Assembly: GCA_019358985.1 (NCBI GenBank)
Contig: JAHHIJ010000036.1
Coordinates: 17,310 to 81,309, forward strand
Origin: Tolypothrix brevis GSE-NOS-MK-07-07A
GTDB taxonomy: Bacteria > Cyanobacteriota > Cyanobacteriia > Cyanobacteriales > Nostocaceae
Reading direction: 5' to 3'
Length of the DNA: 64,000 nucleotides
A model generated the notes under the pieces. That model was not told the DNA's origin. It worked only from the letters and a program-made list of their open reading frames with translations, and searched no databases. The position numbers and the translations under genes are program-made. This document shows positions 46,266 through 54,224 of the stretch, piece by piece (the stretch's first letter is position 1; the number at the start of each line of letters is the position of its first letter).

Positions 46266-48107
46266 ATGCAAATCTGCCAAAATCCCAATTGTTCAAATCC
46301 CTTCAACCCTGATGGCAATATATATTGCATAAGTTGCGGACAAAGCAACTTTGACAAACTTCTCAGAAACCGCTACCGGGTATTGAGACTATTAGGAGAA
46401 GGTGGATTTAGTAGAACTTACGAAGCAGCAGACGCAGACAGATTAAATGCACCTTGCGTCATCAAACAATTTGTCCCTCAAGTCCAGGGAACAGGACAAC
46501 GTATCAAAGCCGCACAATTCTTTCAAGAAGAAGCTTTTCGCTTGTATGAACTCGGAGAAAATCACATCCAAATTCCCAGATTACTTGCATACTTTCAACA
46601 AGGTATTAGCTTGTATCTCGTACAAGAATTTATTATCGGGAAAACACTTTTAGCTGAAGTTCAACAACGACCCTTTAACGAAGAACAAATTCGCCAAGTT
46701 TTACTTGATTTATTACCAGTACTGGAATTTGTTCACTCCCGTCACGTCATCCATCGTGACATCAAACCAGAAAACATCATCCGTCGTGAAAGTGATGGTA
46801 GACTAGTACTGATTGACTTTGGTGGTGCCAAACAAGTAACACAAACCAGTTTAGTTAGACAAGCTACAGTAATTTATACAGTTGGTTATGCACCGAACGA
46901 GCAAATGGCTGGATTTGCTTGTCACGCAAGCGATTTGTACTCATTAGGCGTCACTTGCGTGCGACTTTTAACAAAATCTTTACCGCTTCTAGACGATTAT
47001 GGACAGATTCACGATAATCTTTATGATGCCATGAATGGGCAGTGGATGTGGCGAGATAGATTACAAGAAAAAGGCATCTTTATCAGCGAAGAATTTGGAG
47101 AAATTCTTGATAAATTGCTGAAACACTTAGCAAGTGAAAGATATCAATCAGCAGCAGAAGTTTTGAAAGATTTGAACTCCCCCAAAATCAATTTGATCGA
47201 AAATACTGCACCAACAATATTATCTACTGCTCAACCGACATCACTAGCAGAAACGCAAATCATATCATCATTGCCCACTTTATCAGAATTTACATTTGAA
47301 GTAGTCACAGTAGATAAAAAAGGTCAAGAAATTAGCCGCAACCTTCAAAGTGCAAACTACTTAATAGAAGACTTCGGTAAAATTATCAAATTAGAAATGG
47401 TATCAATTACCGGTGGAACTTTTATGATGGGTTCCTCTGAATTTGAAGGAGATGCAGACGAACATCCACAACATGAAGTCACCATCGCACCTTTTTTTAT
47501 GGGAAAATATCCCGTAACTCAAGCACAATGGAGGGCAGTAGCAGCATTACCCAAAGTCAAACAATCTTTGAATCCTCATCCATCCAAATTTAAAGGAATA
47601 AATAGACCAGTTGAAAATGTATCTTGGCACGAAGCGGTAGAATTTTGTTTTCGACTCTCAGAACAAACCGGACGCAACTATCGTTTACCCAGCGAAGCTG
47701 AATGGGAATATGCTTGTCGCGCGGGAACCACTACACCCTACCACTTTGGCAAAACTGTCACCCCAGAATTAGCAAACTGTGGTGGTAGCGATTCCTACGC
47801 TTTGGATGCAAAAGGGAAATTCCGTAAAGAAACTAGTGATGTCGGCAGCTTTCAACTTGCCAATGCCTTTGGATTGTACGACATGCACGGCTTAGTTTGG
47901 GAATGGTGTGCCGACCCCTGGCACAAAAATTATGAAGAGGCACCCACAGACGGCACCGTTTGGGAACTTGGCGGAGATGAACATCGTCGGCTATTGCGAG
48001 GTGGTTCTTGGAGCTTTAGTCCGGAACTTTGCCGCAGCGCTAGTCGCAGCTGGAATGAAGCAGTTGGCGGACTGAGAATATGTGGCTTTCGGGTTGTGTT
48101 TTCTTAG
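46266..48107 (+). CDS. Ser/Thr protein kinase fused to FGE-sulfatase domain
   Basis: 613 aa. An N-terminal zinc ribbon (CQNPNCSNPF to YCISCGQ) precedes a Hanks-type kinase domain (about 35-310): GEGGFSRTYEAAD, VIKQF, HRDIKPENII, DFGGAKQV. The C-terminal part (about 375-613) is a formylglycine-generating-enzyme/SUMF1-like C-type-lectin fold: GGTFMMGSSEFEGDADEHPQHEV, YPVTQAQW, RLPSEAEWEYACRAGT and a terminal LLRGGSWSFSPELCRSASRS ... CGFRVVFS. Kinase-FGE fusions are typical of filamentous cyanobacteria. The end sequence resembles the target (VR) region of diversity-generating retroelements, but no template repeat or reverse transcriptase is next to it. Confidence 0.93.
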   Translation: MQICQNPNCSNPFNPDGNIYCISCGQSNFDKLLRNRYRVLRLLGEGGFSRTYEAADADRLNAPCVIKQFVPQVQGTGQRIKAAQFFQEEAFRLYELGENHIQIPRLLAYFQQGISLYLVQEFIIGKTLLAEVQQRPFNEEQIRQVLLDLLPVLEFVHSRHVIHRDIKPENIIRRESDGRLVLIDFGGAKQVTQTSLVRQATVIYTVGYAPNEQMAGFACHASDLYSLGVTCVRLLTKSLPLLDDYGQIHDNLYDAMNGQWMWRDRLQEKGIFISEEFGEILDKLLKHLASERYQSAAEVLKDLNSPKINLIENTAPTILSTAQPTSLAETQIISSLPTLSEFTFEVVTVDKKGQEISRNLQSANYLIEDFGKIIKLEMVSITGGTFMMGSSEFEGDADEHPQHEVTIAPFFMGKYPVTQAQWRAVAALPKVKQSLNPHPSKFKGINRPVENVSWHEAVEFCFRLSEQTGRNYRLPSEAEWEYACRAGTTTPYHFGKTVTPELANCGGSDSYALDAKGKFRKETSDVGSFQLANAFGLYDMHGLVWEWCADPWHKNYEEAPTDGTVWELGGDEHRRLLRGGSWSFSPELCRSASRSWNEAVGGLRICGFRVVFS

Positions 48108-48314
48108 TGCGGTAATTTAGGTGATTGTAAATCAGTTGGTGATGGTGTTTTTGAACTCAGAATAGACTATGGTTCTGGCTACCGCATATACTTTGGGCAG
48201 GAAGGCTTAACAGTTATTATTCTTTTGTGTGGTGGTGATAAAAGCACTCAAGATAAAGATATTGCTAAAGCCAAGGAATATTGGGAAGACTACAGGAGTA
48301 GAGATGATGCCTAA
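48108..48314 (+). pseudogene. 5'-truncated Gp49/HigB-type toxin
   Basis: The open frame directly after the kinase stop (TAG at 48105) has no start codon, yet encodes a clear C-terminal toxin half: [20 protein letters not shown], then [28 protein letters not shown]. This is the RelE-like phage Gp49 family. About 40 N-terminal residues are missing, presumably lost in a rearrangement that placed the kinase gene here. The antitoxin gene follows, overlapping by eight bases. Confidence 0.8.
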
Positions 48315-48600
48315 AAGTACAAGCTATCATGAAAAACTGATTCAAGACTTAAAAAATCCACTAGAAGCAGCAGCTTATATCGAAGTTGTTTTAGAAGAAA
48401 GCGAACCGAAAATGTTAAGTAAGGCGTTGAAAAATGTCATAGAAGCGCATGGTGGAGTTGTTCAGCTTTCTGCACAAGTCAAGGAACTCTACAATAAACT
48501 TGACCAGATGCTACTGGAGAAAGGCGAAATTGAGTTTTACAGTCTAAATTCTTTGTTGGATGCTTTAGGGTTACATTTGGCAGTAACAGTAAAGCCATAA
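48307..48600 (+). CDS. Antitoxin partner of the truncated toxin
   Basis: 97 aa from [15 protein letters not shown]. It matches the addiction-module antidote proteins that pair with Gp49-type toxins: [19 protein letters not shown] and [12 protein letters not shown]. The helix-turn-helix region ([32 protein letters not shown]) is diverged from the usual SRESLYRxLSxxGNP. The toxin is broken, so it may now be a solitary, degrading antitoxin. Confidence 0.8.
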   Translation: MPKSTSYHEKLIQDLKNPLEAAAYIEVVLEESEPKMLSKALKNVIEAHGGVVQLSAQVKELYNKLDQMLLEKGEIEFYSLNSLLDALGLHLAVTVKP

Positions 48601-48724
48601 TTCTAGTGTTTATATTATTGAGTAACAAAGATGGCTTTCTTGCTTTGCCAATTAGAATTTGATTGCATTTAACATCTGTGATTGTGATATATTAACACCA
48701 GATACTGCCAAAAATTTTATTAGT

Positions 48725-49021
48725 ATGACAACTACTACTACAAACTCTCGCTATGTTACCCGACAGCCTGATATTTTATCAGGTGAACCGATTATTAAGG
48801 GAACTAGAACGCCTGTGAGAGCAATTGTTGAAAATTGGCGTTTGGGTATTAGACCAGAAGAAATTCCGCTACACTTACCTCATTTAACTTTAGCGCAAGT
48901 CTTTGATGCTTTGAGTTTTTACTTAGATAATCAAGCAGAAATTAATGAATATATCGAGCGTAATCATGTCCCTGATGAATTAGTCCATCCAGCTATTAAA
49001 GCTAGATTAAATCAAAAATGA
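48725..49021 (+). CDS. DUF433 antitoxin
   Basis: 98 aa from the ATG at 48725: VTRQPDILSGEPIIKGTRTPV, ENWRLGIRPEEIPLHLPHLTLAQVFDAL. This DUF433 fold (VapB-like) pairs with a DUF5615 PIN-like toxin, and the next gene starts in the ATGA overlap. The partner is disrupted (see next entries). Confidence 0.88.
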   Translation: MTTTTTNSRYVTRQPDILSGEPIIKGTRTPVRAIVENWRLGIRPEEIPLHLPHLTLAQVFDALSFYLDNQAEINEYIERNHVPDELVHPAIKARLNQK

Positions 49022-49176
49022 CGATTTTTGCTCAAGTTTATATTGATGAAGATGTAGATGTTCTTGTGGCTACTTTACTTTTAGCAAGAGGTTTTGATGC
49101 TACGACAGTACGAGAACAGCAAATGTTAGGAGAACCAGATCAAACACAACTCAATACGGTTCGGTTAGAGCAGTAG
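49018..49176 (+). pseudogene. DUF5615 PIN-like toxin truncated by a MITE
   Basis: MTIFAQVYIDEDVDVLVATL, LARGFDATTVREQQMLGEPDQ is the N-terminal half of a DUF5615 toxin (PIN-like, first acidic pair in YIDEDV). At 49152 the frame runs into a family D element and stops at TAG (49174-49176) after 44-45 native residues, where a full protein would continue to about 115. The toxin is inactivated. The antitoxin before it is intact. Confidence 0.85.
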
Positions 49177-49285
49177 ACGCGATAAATCGCCGTCTCTACA
49201 AAGGGCTTATTATTGTAAAGACGGCGATTTATCGCGTCTTTGTGATCTATAATTTTCATCAAAAAATCTTATCCGAACCGTATTG
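49152..49285. mobile_element. Family D MITE-like element
   Basis: 134 bp with ends CAATACGGTTCGG and CCGAACCGTATTG. The interior holds CGCGATAAATCGCCGTCTC and CGGCGATTTATCGCGTCT palindromic segments. Nearly identical in its right half to the copy at 44744, including TTTGTGATCTATAATTTTCA. No target duplication is evident, which fits a deletion at one end. Confidence 0.88.
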
Positions 49286-49460
49286 GGGTAGTCGTTTTTT
49301 GCCTTCTTTGAAGAATAAAGGCAAGAAGAAGTTACCGGGACAGATGAGTTTGCCTTGGGATAAGCAGAGAGTCACAGAAGATACTGAGGTGCAGGAGGTT
49401 GCAGAAAAGTTTATTCAAGCGAACGGTTATAACCCCGCTATCGGAATTCTGAAATGTTGA
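49286..49460 (+). pseudogene. Orphan C-terminal gene fragment
   Basis: Right after the MITE the frame encodes RFLPSLKNKGKKKLPGQMSL, PWDKQRVTEDTEVQEVAEKF and IQANGYNPAIGILKC, ending in a TGA. It has gene-like composition but its start is missing, and it is not the continuation of the DUF5615 toxin. I do not recognise the family. Confidence 0.5.
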
Positions 49461-49526
49461 TTCTACCGTGCATCTGGGGTTGGTAATAAATCTTTATAAA
49501 TGTCTTAAAGCTTTAGATGTTACAGT

Positions 49527-50549
49527 TTACAAGTCTTGATGCGAGAGAAGAGAACACCCACGTTTAAATAGTTTTTTAGTCTCTATCTCTCTCCATCGAT
49601 TCCTTAAACTATCTTCCTTCAATCCTATATAAATCACATATAACACTTTCCAAAAAGACGGGCGCAAAACAGCATTAATTGCCAAACCCACCTTCTCCCA
49701 ATTAGTTAGGATTGAAGGGTAACTACCCATTTCACTCTCAAGACCCCAAACAGGGAGGTGCCCCCTTGGGGCAGAGGTATCAAAAGTAACTTCTGAGCAA
49801 GAGATCCAACTACTTGCCACTCTCCATCCTACGCGATCGCCAAACTTTTCCCAGGCTTTTTGGTAATACTTGCCGTCAGCTTTACCGCCAACACTCAAGT
49901 AAATTTCCTTCTGGACGCTGAAGCCAAAACGTCCATTGCTGTATTTTACCCACAAGCCGTTAATTATGCGTAATTCAGTGCAAGGAAAATTTAAGAATTC
50001 GTCTTCGTCGAAGTAGTCGCCATCTTCTTTACCTACAGCCTTAATCATCACCCGATAGGTTTCTTGGTCGGCTTCTTTCCACTTTTTTGCTGCTAATAAG
50101 TCGCGTAGTCTGGTATAGTCGATATCCTTTTCAGACTTGAGTTTGTCGATTTTTATCTTGGCATGCCGGACAATATTATCAATCCCTTCGTCACTACTGA
50201 TTGCCATCCAATTCTTTATTTGCTCATGTTCTTTTGGGTAACGATTTCTAAATGTTTGCATATCTATACCATGCAAAATAGCCAACATCTTCTCATTTTC
50301 TAATATCTGATTGAACTCCATGAAAGTCCATTCTTTGTGTTTAGCAAAGTAATTATTGCTAATTACCACAATTCCATAGTCTGATGCCTTTAGTCCTTCT
50401 CTAATTTTTACTTTTAAGTTGTCTCCCCAGTAGAGTTCTTGTTTGTCATACCATATTTTATATTTTGCCTCCGTTAGTTTCTTGTATAATTTTTCTACAA
50501 ATGTTTCTTTATCTTCAGATGCATGACTGAGAAATATATCATGACTCAT
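49527..50549 (-). CDS. TIR domain fused to GUN4 domain
   Basis: 340 aa, soluble. Residues 1-135 are a TIR domain: HDIFLSHASEDKETFVEKL, IWYDKQELYWGDNL, and WTFMEF with Trp74 and Glu78 in the WxxxE position that holds the catalytic Glu of TIR NADases. Residues about 145-268 match GUN4, the tetrapyrrole-binding domain: LRDLLAAKKWKEADQETYRV, FPCTELRIINGLWVKYSNG, RFGFSVQKEIYLSVGG, WEKFGDRVGWR and TFDTSAPRGHLP. A 70-residue tail follows. GUN4 modules joined to effector domains occur in cyanobacteria. This combination suggests porphyrin-regulated NAD+ cleavage, perhaps in defence. Confidence 0.88.
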   Translation of the reverse strand: MSHDIFLSHASEDKETFVEKLYKKLTEAKYKIWYDKQELYWGDNLKVKIREGLKASDYGIVVISNNYFAKHKEWTFMEFNQILENEKMLAILHGIDMQTFRNRYPKEHEQIKNWMAISSDEGIDNIVRHAKIKIDKLKSEKDIDYTRLRDLLAAKKWKEADQETYRVMIKAVGKEDGDYFDEDEFLNFPCTELRIINGLWVKYSNGRFGFSVQKEIYLSVGGKADGKYYQKAWEKFGDRVGWRVASSWISCSEVTFDTSAPRGHLPVWGLESEMGSYPSILTNWEKVGLAINAVLRPSFWKVLYVIYIGLKEDSLRNRWREIETKKLFKRGCSLLSHQDL

Positions 50550-50678
50550 AAATACTCCTTGTTATTTCATCCGGTATTCTTAAACAAGCAAAATAATTTT
50601 TTTGTAGAAATGTTTCATTGAACATCTCTACAAGGGTTTTCACATCAACAAAAACCATCTAATCACTAGTGATTTTTA

Positions 50679-51170
50679 TCACTCTTCCACACCTGCAATT
50701 TTTGCCAAAGCCTTCGCGTAATCTTCCAACCCACCGCGCAAAGCTTCCAACTCATTTCGCAACCTGGGTTCCTCCGACCAACTCTGCTCATGTTCCTTGG
50801 GACTCACCCCCACAGGTCGTCTAGCTTCCCACGCTTGCAACAACGGATGCCATTTAGCCAAAAACGGTCTTAAACCATTATTCAACACTGCGATCGCAAT
50901 TCCCCCCACTGAATCACGAGAAGCACCCACATCGGGACCGGCTGCTTTGAGAACTTCGCGGGTTGTACCAAATAAACTATAAAGAGAATTCATCGCTTCT
51001 CGTACCAAACCCTGGTCAACTTCCAAAGGTTGTACAGCAATGCGCGTCACCAATTCTACATAAAGCGACCAAGCGGCTTTCCGTTCTGTGGGGTCAACTT
51101 CCCAAGACATGGAACCAATGCCAAAAGGCAGACTTACAGATACCTTTTTTAAGGAAATGCGATCGCGCAT
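50679..51170 (-). CDS. Conserved hypothetical protein, possible conflict-system component
   Basis: 163 aa. VSLPFGIGSMSWEVDPTERK, AWSLYVELVTRIAVQPLEV, LYSLFGTTREVL, VGASRDSVGGIAIAVLNNGL and PFLAKWHPLLQAWEARRP are striking and I have seen this pattern in bacterial proteins near TIR, caspase-like or trypsin-like effectors, but I cannot name the domain with certainty. It is mainly alpha-helical and soluble. It lies 129 bp upstream of the TIR-GUN4 gene on the same strand. Confidence 0.7.
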   Translation of the reverse strand: MRDRISLKKVSVSLPFGIGSMSWEVDPTERKAAWSLYVELVTRIAVQPLEVDQGLVREAMNSLYSLFGTTREVLKAAGPDVGASRDSVGGIAIAVLNNGLRPFLAKWHPLLQAWEARRPVGVSPKEHEQSWSEEPRLRNELEALRGGLEDYAKALAKIAGVEE

Positions 51171-51451
51171 ATTTAATAGTAAGTAAATTTAACTAAGTTA
51201 TTTAGGTTTATTATAGTAATATTGCTCATCATAGCTGCAAAATCTGCCTTAAATCATATTGTCGCAGCAACGGGGGCGATGGTCAAAGACCCGCCTTGTC
51301 CTGTCGGACACACTTTGCGGTTTTCATGCGCGAAGCGCTGTACAGCGATCGCATATAACTATAAATCAGCAACCCCTATGATAGTAATTACATCTGTGCA
51401 TCCACCCGCAGGTGTTCATGCGATCGTCTCACCCTTAGCCCCAAGAAAGTT

Positions 51452-52162
51452 ATGTCAGTTGCCCAAGAATTAGAACCAGCAAAAGATATAATATTTCCAC
51501 CAGGAGATATCTACAGTGACGAACCACCATTGGAAAGCGATTTACATCTACGCCAAATTATTCTGTTATTACAATGTTTAGAATTGTCGTGGCAAAATCG
51601 CAATGACTTTTATGCAGCGGGAAATTTGACAATTTACTACAGCCAACGTCAGCTAAAATCAGAAGAATTTCGCGGACCAGACTTTTTTGTGGTGCTAGGA
51701 TGCGATCGTAAACCGCGCAAAAGTTGGGTGATTTGGCAAGAAGATGGTAAATATCCGAATATCATTGTCGAGTTGCTTTCACCTTCCACAAAAGCCACAG
51801 ATAAAGGCTTAAAAAAACAAATATACCAAGATATCTTTCGCACCCCAGAGTATTTTTGGTTTGACCCCAATAATTTGGAATTTGTGGGGTTTCATTTAGT
51901 AGACGCTCATTACCAACCAATAGAACCGAACCCCCAAGGTTGGTTATGGAGTCAGCAGTTAGATTTATACTTAGGTGTGCAGGACAATCAATTACGCTAT
52001 TTTACGGCACAAGGGCAGTTAGTGCCGACACCGCAAGAATTAGCAGAACAAGAGAAGCAACGTGCGGACGAGGAAAAACAACGTGCAGACGAGGAAAAGC
52101 AACGCGCAGAACGCCTAGCCGCTAAGTTGCGAGAATTAAATATTGACCCTGATAATCTATAA
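51452..52162 (+). CDS. Uma2/DUF820 family PD-(D/E)XK nuclease-like protein
   Basis: 236 aa. The core has PPLESDLHLRQIILLLQCLEL, RGPDFFVVLG (Asp of the active site), YPNIIVELLSPSTKATDKG (Glu-X-Leu-Ser-Pro-Ser/Thr) and RTPEYFWFDP, all Uma2 hallmarks. It ends in three EQEKQRADEE-type repeats and KLRELNIDPDNL, a charged helical tail seen in many cyanobacterial Uma2 proteins. Many paralogues occur per genome. The function is unproven. Confidence 0.9.
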   Translation: MSVAQELEPAKDIIFPPGDIYSDEPPLESDLHLRQIILLLQCLELSWQNRNDFYAAGNLTIYYSQRQLKSEEFRGPDFFVVLGCDRKPRKSWVIWQEDGKYPNIIVELLSPSTKATDKGLKKQIYQDIFRTPEYFWFDPNNLEFVGFHLVDAHYQPIEPNPQGWLWSQQLDLYLGVQDNQLRYFTAQGQLVPTPQELAEQEKQRADEEKQRADEEKQRAERLAAKLRELNIDPDNL

Positions 52163-52174
52163 AGATAATTCGCA

Positions 52175-52256
52175 ATTCCCAATCTTAACCCATTATTCAA
52201 CACAGCGATGCCTGGGTTGGGCTGCGCCAACGCAATTCCCCCACAGAATCACTTTT
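52175..52256 (-). pseudogene. Decayed copy of part of the 50679 gene
   Basis: TTAACCCATTATTCAACACAGCGAT and CGCAATTCCCCCACAGAATCAC (in parts) match 50870-50920, coding for the SVGGIAIAVLNNGL segment, but are split by a GC-rich 20-bp stretch. It is a short remnant of a second copy of that gene. Confidence 0.45.
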
Positions 52257-52343
52257 TAACCTAAAATTTTATGGTAACATCTGGATATTTTGAACTAATT
52301 CAGATAAAATAACAACTTTGTCCGTTGCATCACCTTATTGTAT

Positions 52344-52661
52344 ATGTCTAAAACTTACACCGTTGAAATTTTACACCAAGGCAAAACTCACACTTTGCAA
52401 GTTCCTGAGAATGAAACTGTCTTATCAGTTGCCGATGCTGCTGGGTTAGATTTACCAAGTTCTTGTCATGCAGGTGTTTGCACAACTTGTGCTGGTCAAA
52501 TTAGTCAAGGATCTGTAGATCAAAGTGATGGCATGGGTGTTAGTCCAGATTTACAAAAACAAGGTTATGCTCTACTTTGTGTCGCTTATCCCCGTTCGGA
52601 TTTGAAACTTGAGACAGGAAAAGAAGATATCGTTTATCAGTTACAATTTGGGAAAGAATGA
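52344..52661 (+). CDS. Plant-type [2Fe-2S] ferredoxin
   Basis: 105 aa from the ATG at 52344 (MSKTYTVEILHQGKTHTL). Ligands Cys-X4-Cys-X2-Cys in PSSCHAGVCTTCAGQI and the fourth Cys in YALLCVAYP. The family includes PetF-like and divergent ferredoxins. This protein has a longer C-terminal tail (LETGKEDIVYQLQFGKE). It is an electron carrier in the cytosol; its partner is unknown. The 59-aa gene follows by 137 bp. Confidence 0.93.
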   Translation: MSKTYTVEILHQGKTHTLQVPENETVLSVADAAGLDLPSSCHAGVCTTCAGQISQGSVDQSDGMGVSPDLQKQGYALLCVAYPRSDLKLETGKEDIVYQLQFGKE

Positions 52662-52798
52662 TAAAATTTAGTTGTTAATTGTTAGTTGGGAAAAAAGTCT
52701 CATTAACTACTATTAACAACTAAAAATTATTTAAACAGTATTGTAGTTAAGTCTTTATCAAGCTATTCACGCTCAAACTCTAAACAAAAGGAACTAAG

Positions 52799-52978
52799 AT
52801 GACTACGCATTTTATAACCGCAGAAATTGACTTTCAAGAAACTCCCTCAGAATTACTCAAAGCAATTGAAACAGAGTTGGAAAAAGAGGGAGAACCTCTG
52901 CGATGGGCAATTACTTCTGTAGATGTTGAAAAAGAATCATGCACTGTTGAAGCTGTTGTGATTGGAGCGTTAATATAG
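52799..52978 (+). CDS. Small conserved-looking protein downstream of ferredoxin (59 aa)
   Basis: MTTHFITAEIDFQETPSELL, KAIETELEKEGEPLRWAITS, VDVEKESCTVEAVVIGALI. It has a good codon pattern and AAAGGA about eight bases before the ATG. I do not know the family. The TAG stop overlaps the left end of a family C repeat (ATATAGCACAGCC). Confidence 0.7.
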   Translation: MTTHFITAEIDFQETPSELLKAIETELEKEGEPLRWAITSVDVEKESCTVEAVVIGALI

Positions 52979-53102
52979 CACAGCCAACCTACTTAATCGA
53001 ATGCACGTAACAGACGTAGCAGTGCTACAAAAGACGTAGCAGTGCTACGTCTCTACAGGGTTTTGGGTTTTATATATGTAGTTGATTTATCTGAAATCTA
53101 CT
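52974..53102. repeat. Family C element, degenerate
   Basis: TATAGCACAGCCAACC at the left, TTATCTGAAATCTACTA at the right, two partial copies of GACGTAGCAGTGCTACGTC between. It separates the 59-aa gene from the DUF3326 gene. Confidence 0.72.
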
Positions 53103-53113
53103 AATAACTGCGA

Positions 53114-54184
53114 ATGCGTGAATTGATTCGTCCATATACTGCTATTTTAATTATACCAACTGGTATTGGGGCAGAAATTGGCGGTTATGCAGGAGATGCA
53201 TTGCCAGTTGCTTCATGTGTATCTCAAGTTTGCGATCGCCTAATTACCCACCCCAATGTCCTAAATGGCGCCAGTTTATATCGGAATTTACTCAATACTT
53301 TCTATGTTGAAGGTTATGGACTTGACAAATTTGCTGCCGGATGCTGGGGTTTGCGTCCAGTTCATCAAAATCGCATAGGTTTGCTTTTAGACCAAGGAAT
53401 TGAGCCAGAGTTGCGACTGCGACATTTGCAAGCAGCGGATGCCGCTAGAGCCACCTTAGGATTGTCGTTGACAGATTATGTAATCACAGATGCACCTTTA
53501 GAAGTAGAATTGCGTAAAGCTGCTTCTGGGGCAAGTTGGGGGACAATTGGCAACCCAGATAGCTTGTTAAGGGCAGCGGAAGTACTAATTAATAAAGCTG
53601 GGGCGCAGGCGATCGCAGTTGTTGCGCGTTTTCCTGATAATATTGATCAAGAAGCTGATCAAAACTACCGCCACGGTAAAGGAGTCGATGCGATCGCAGG
53701 TGCAGAAGCGGTAATTAGCCATTTGATCGTGCGAACCTTTCAAATTCCTTGCGCTCATTCCCCCGCACTTTCTCCCCTACCGATAGATCCCGATTTATCT
53801 CCACGTTCCGCCGCCGAAGAATTAGGTTATACTTTCTTACCATGCGTCCTTGTCGGTTTAAGTAGCGCACCCCAATTTATTGTCGCTCAAACTCATCAAT
53901 TGCCCGAACCGACAGACATTTGGGCTAATCAAGTTGATGCCGTCATCGTACCCGCAACCGCCTGTGGTGGTAGCACTCTGTTAAGCTTGAATAATGAACG
54001 ATGCCAAATCATCACCGTGCTTGAAAACAAAACTCAGATGCGAGTTCCTCCCGAACCCTTGGGAATCAAGTGCATACAGGTAAATTCATATTTAGAAGCA
54101 GTAGGTGCATTAGTAGCACACAAAGCAGGCATCAACCCATCTGCCCTAAGCTCAAAAATATCTTCTTTGCAGAGACGCGATTAA
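53114..54184 (+). CDS. DUF3326 protein
   Basis: 356 aa, conserved across cyanobacteria and plastids. It starts RPYTAILIIPTGIGAEIGGYAGDALP, with GASLYRNLLNTFYVEGYGLD, DAVIVPATACGGSTLLSL and VPPEPLGIKCIQVNSYLEAVGALVAHKAGI, all known to me from this family. Function unknown. The last residues (QRRD) and the TAA stop are encoded by a GACGCGATTAATCGCGTC palindrome. Confidence 0.9.
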   Translation: MRELIRPYTAILIIPTGIGAEIGGYAGDALPVASCVSQVCDRLITHPNVLNGASLYRNLLNTFYVEGYGLDKFAAGCWGLRPVHQNRIGLLLDQGIEPELRLRHLQAADAARATLGLSLTDYVITDAPLEVELRKAASGASWGTIGNPDSLLRAAEVLINKAGAQAIAVVARFPDNIDQEADQNYRHGKGVDAIAGAEAVISHLIVRTFQIPCAHSPALSPLPIDPDLSPRSAAEELGYTFLPCVLVGLSSAPQFIVAQTHQLPEPTDIWANQVDAVIVPATACGGSTLLSLNNERCQIITVLENKTQMRVPPEPLGIKCIQVNSYLEAVGALVAHKAGINPSALSSKISSLQRRD

Positions 54185-54223
54185 TCGCGTCTCATGTACA
54201 GACGCGATTAATCGCGTCTGTAC
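54169..54223. repeat. Two tandem CGATTAATCG palindromes
   Basis: GACGCGATTAATCGCGTC occurs twice (about 54174-54191 and 54201-54218) with CTCATGTACA between. The first copy supplies the DUF3326 stop codon. The second ends just before the CPBP start codon. Confidence 0.85.
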
Positions 54224-54224
54224 A

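Noticed and set aside
52338..52343. TTG start for the ferredoxin gene
   Set aside because: The ATG at 52344 gives the usual ferredoxin N-terminus; the TTG would add two residues only.
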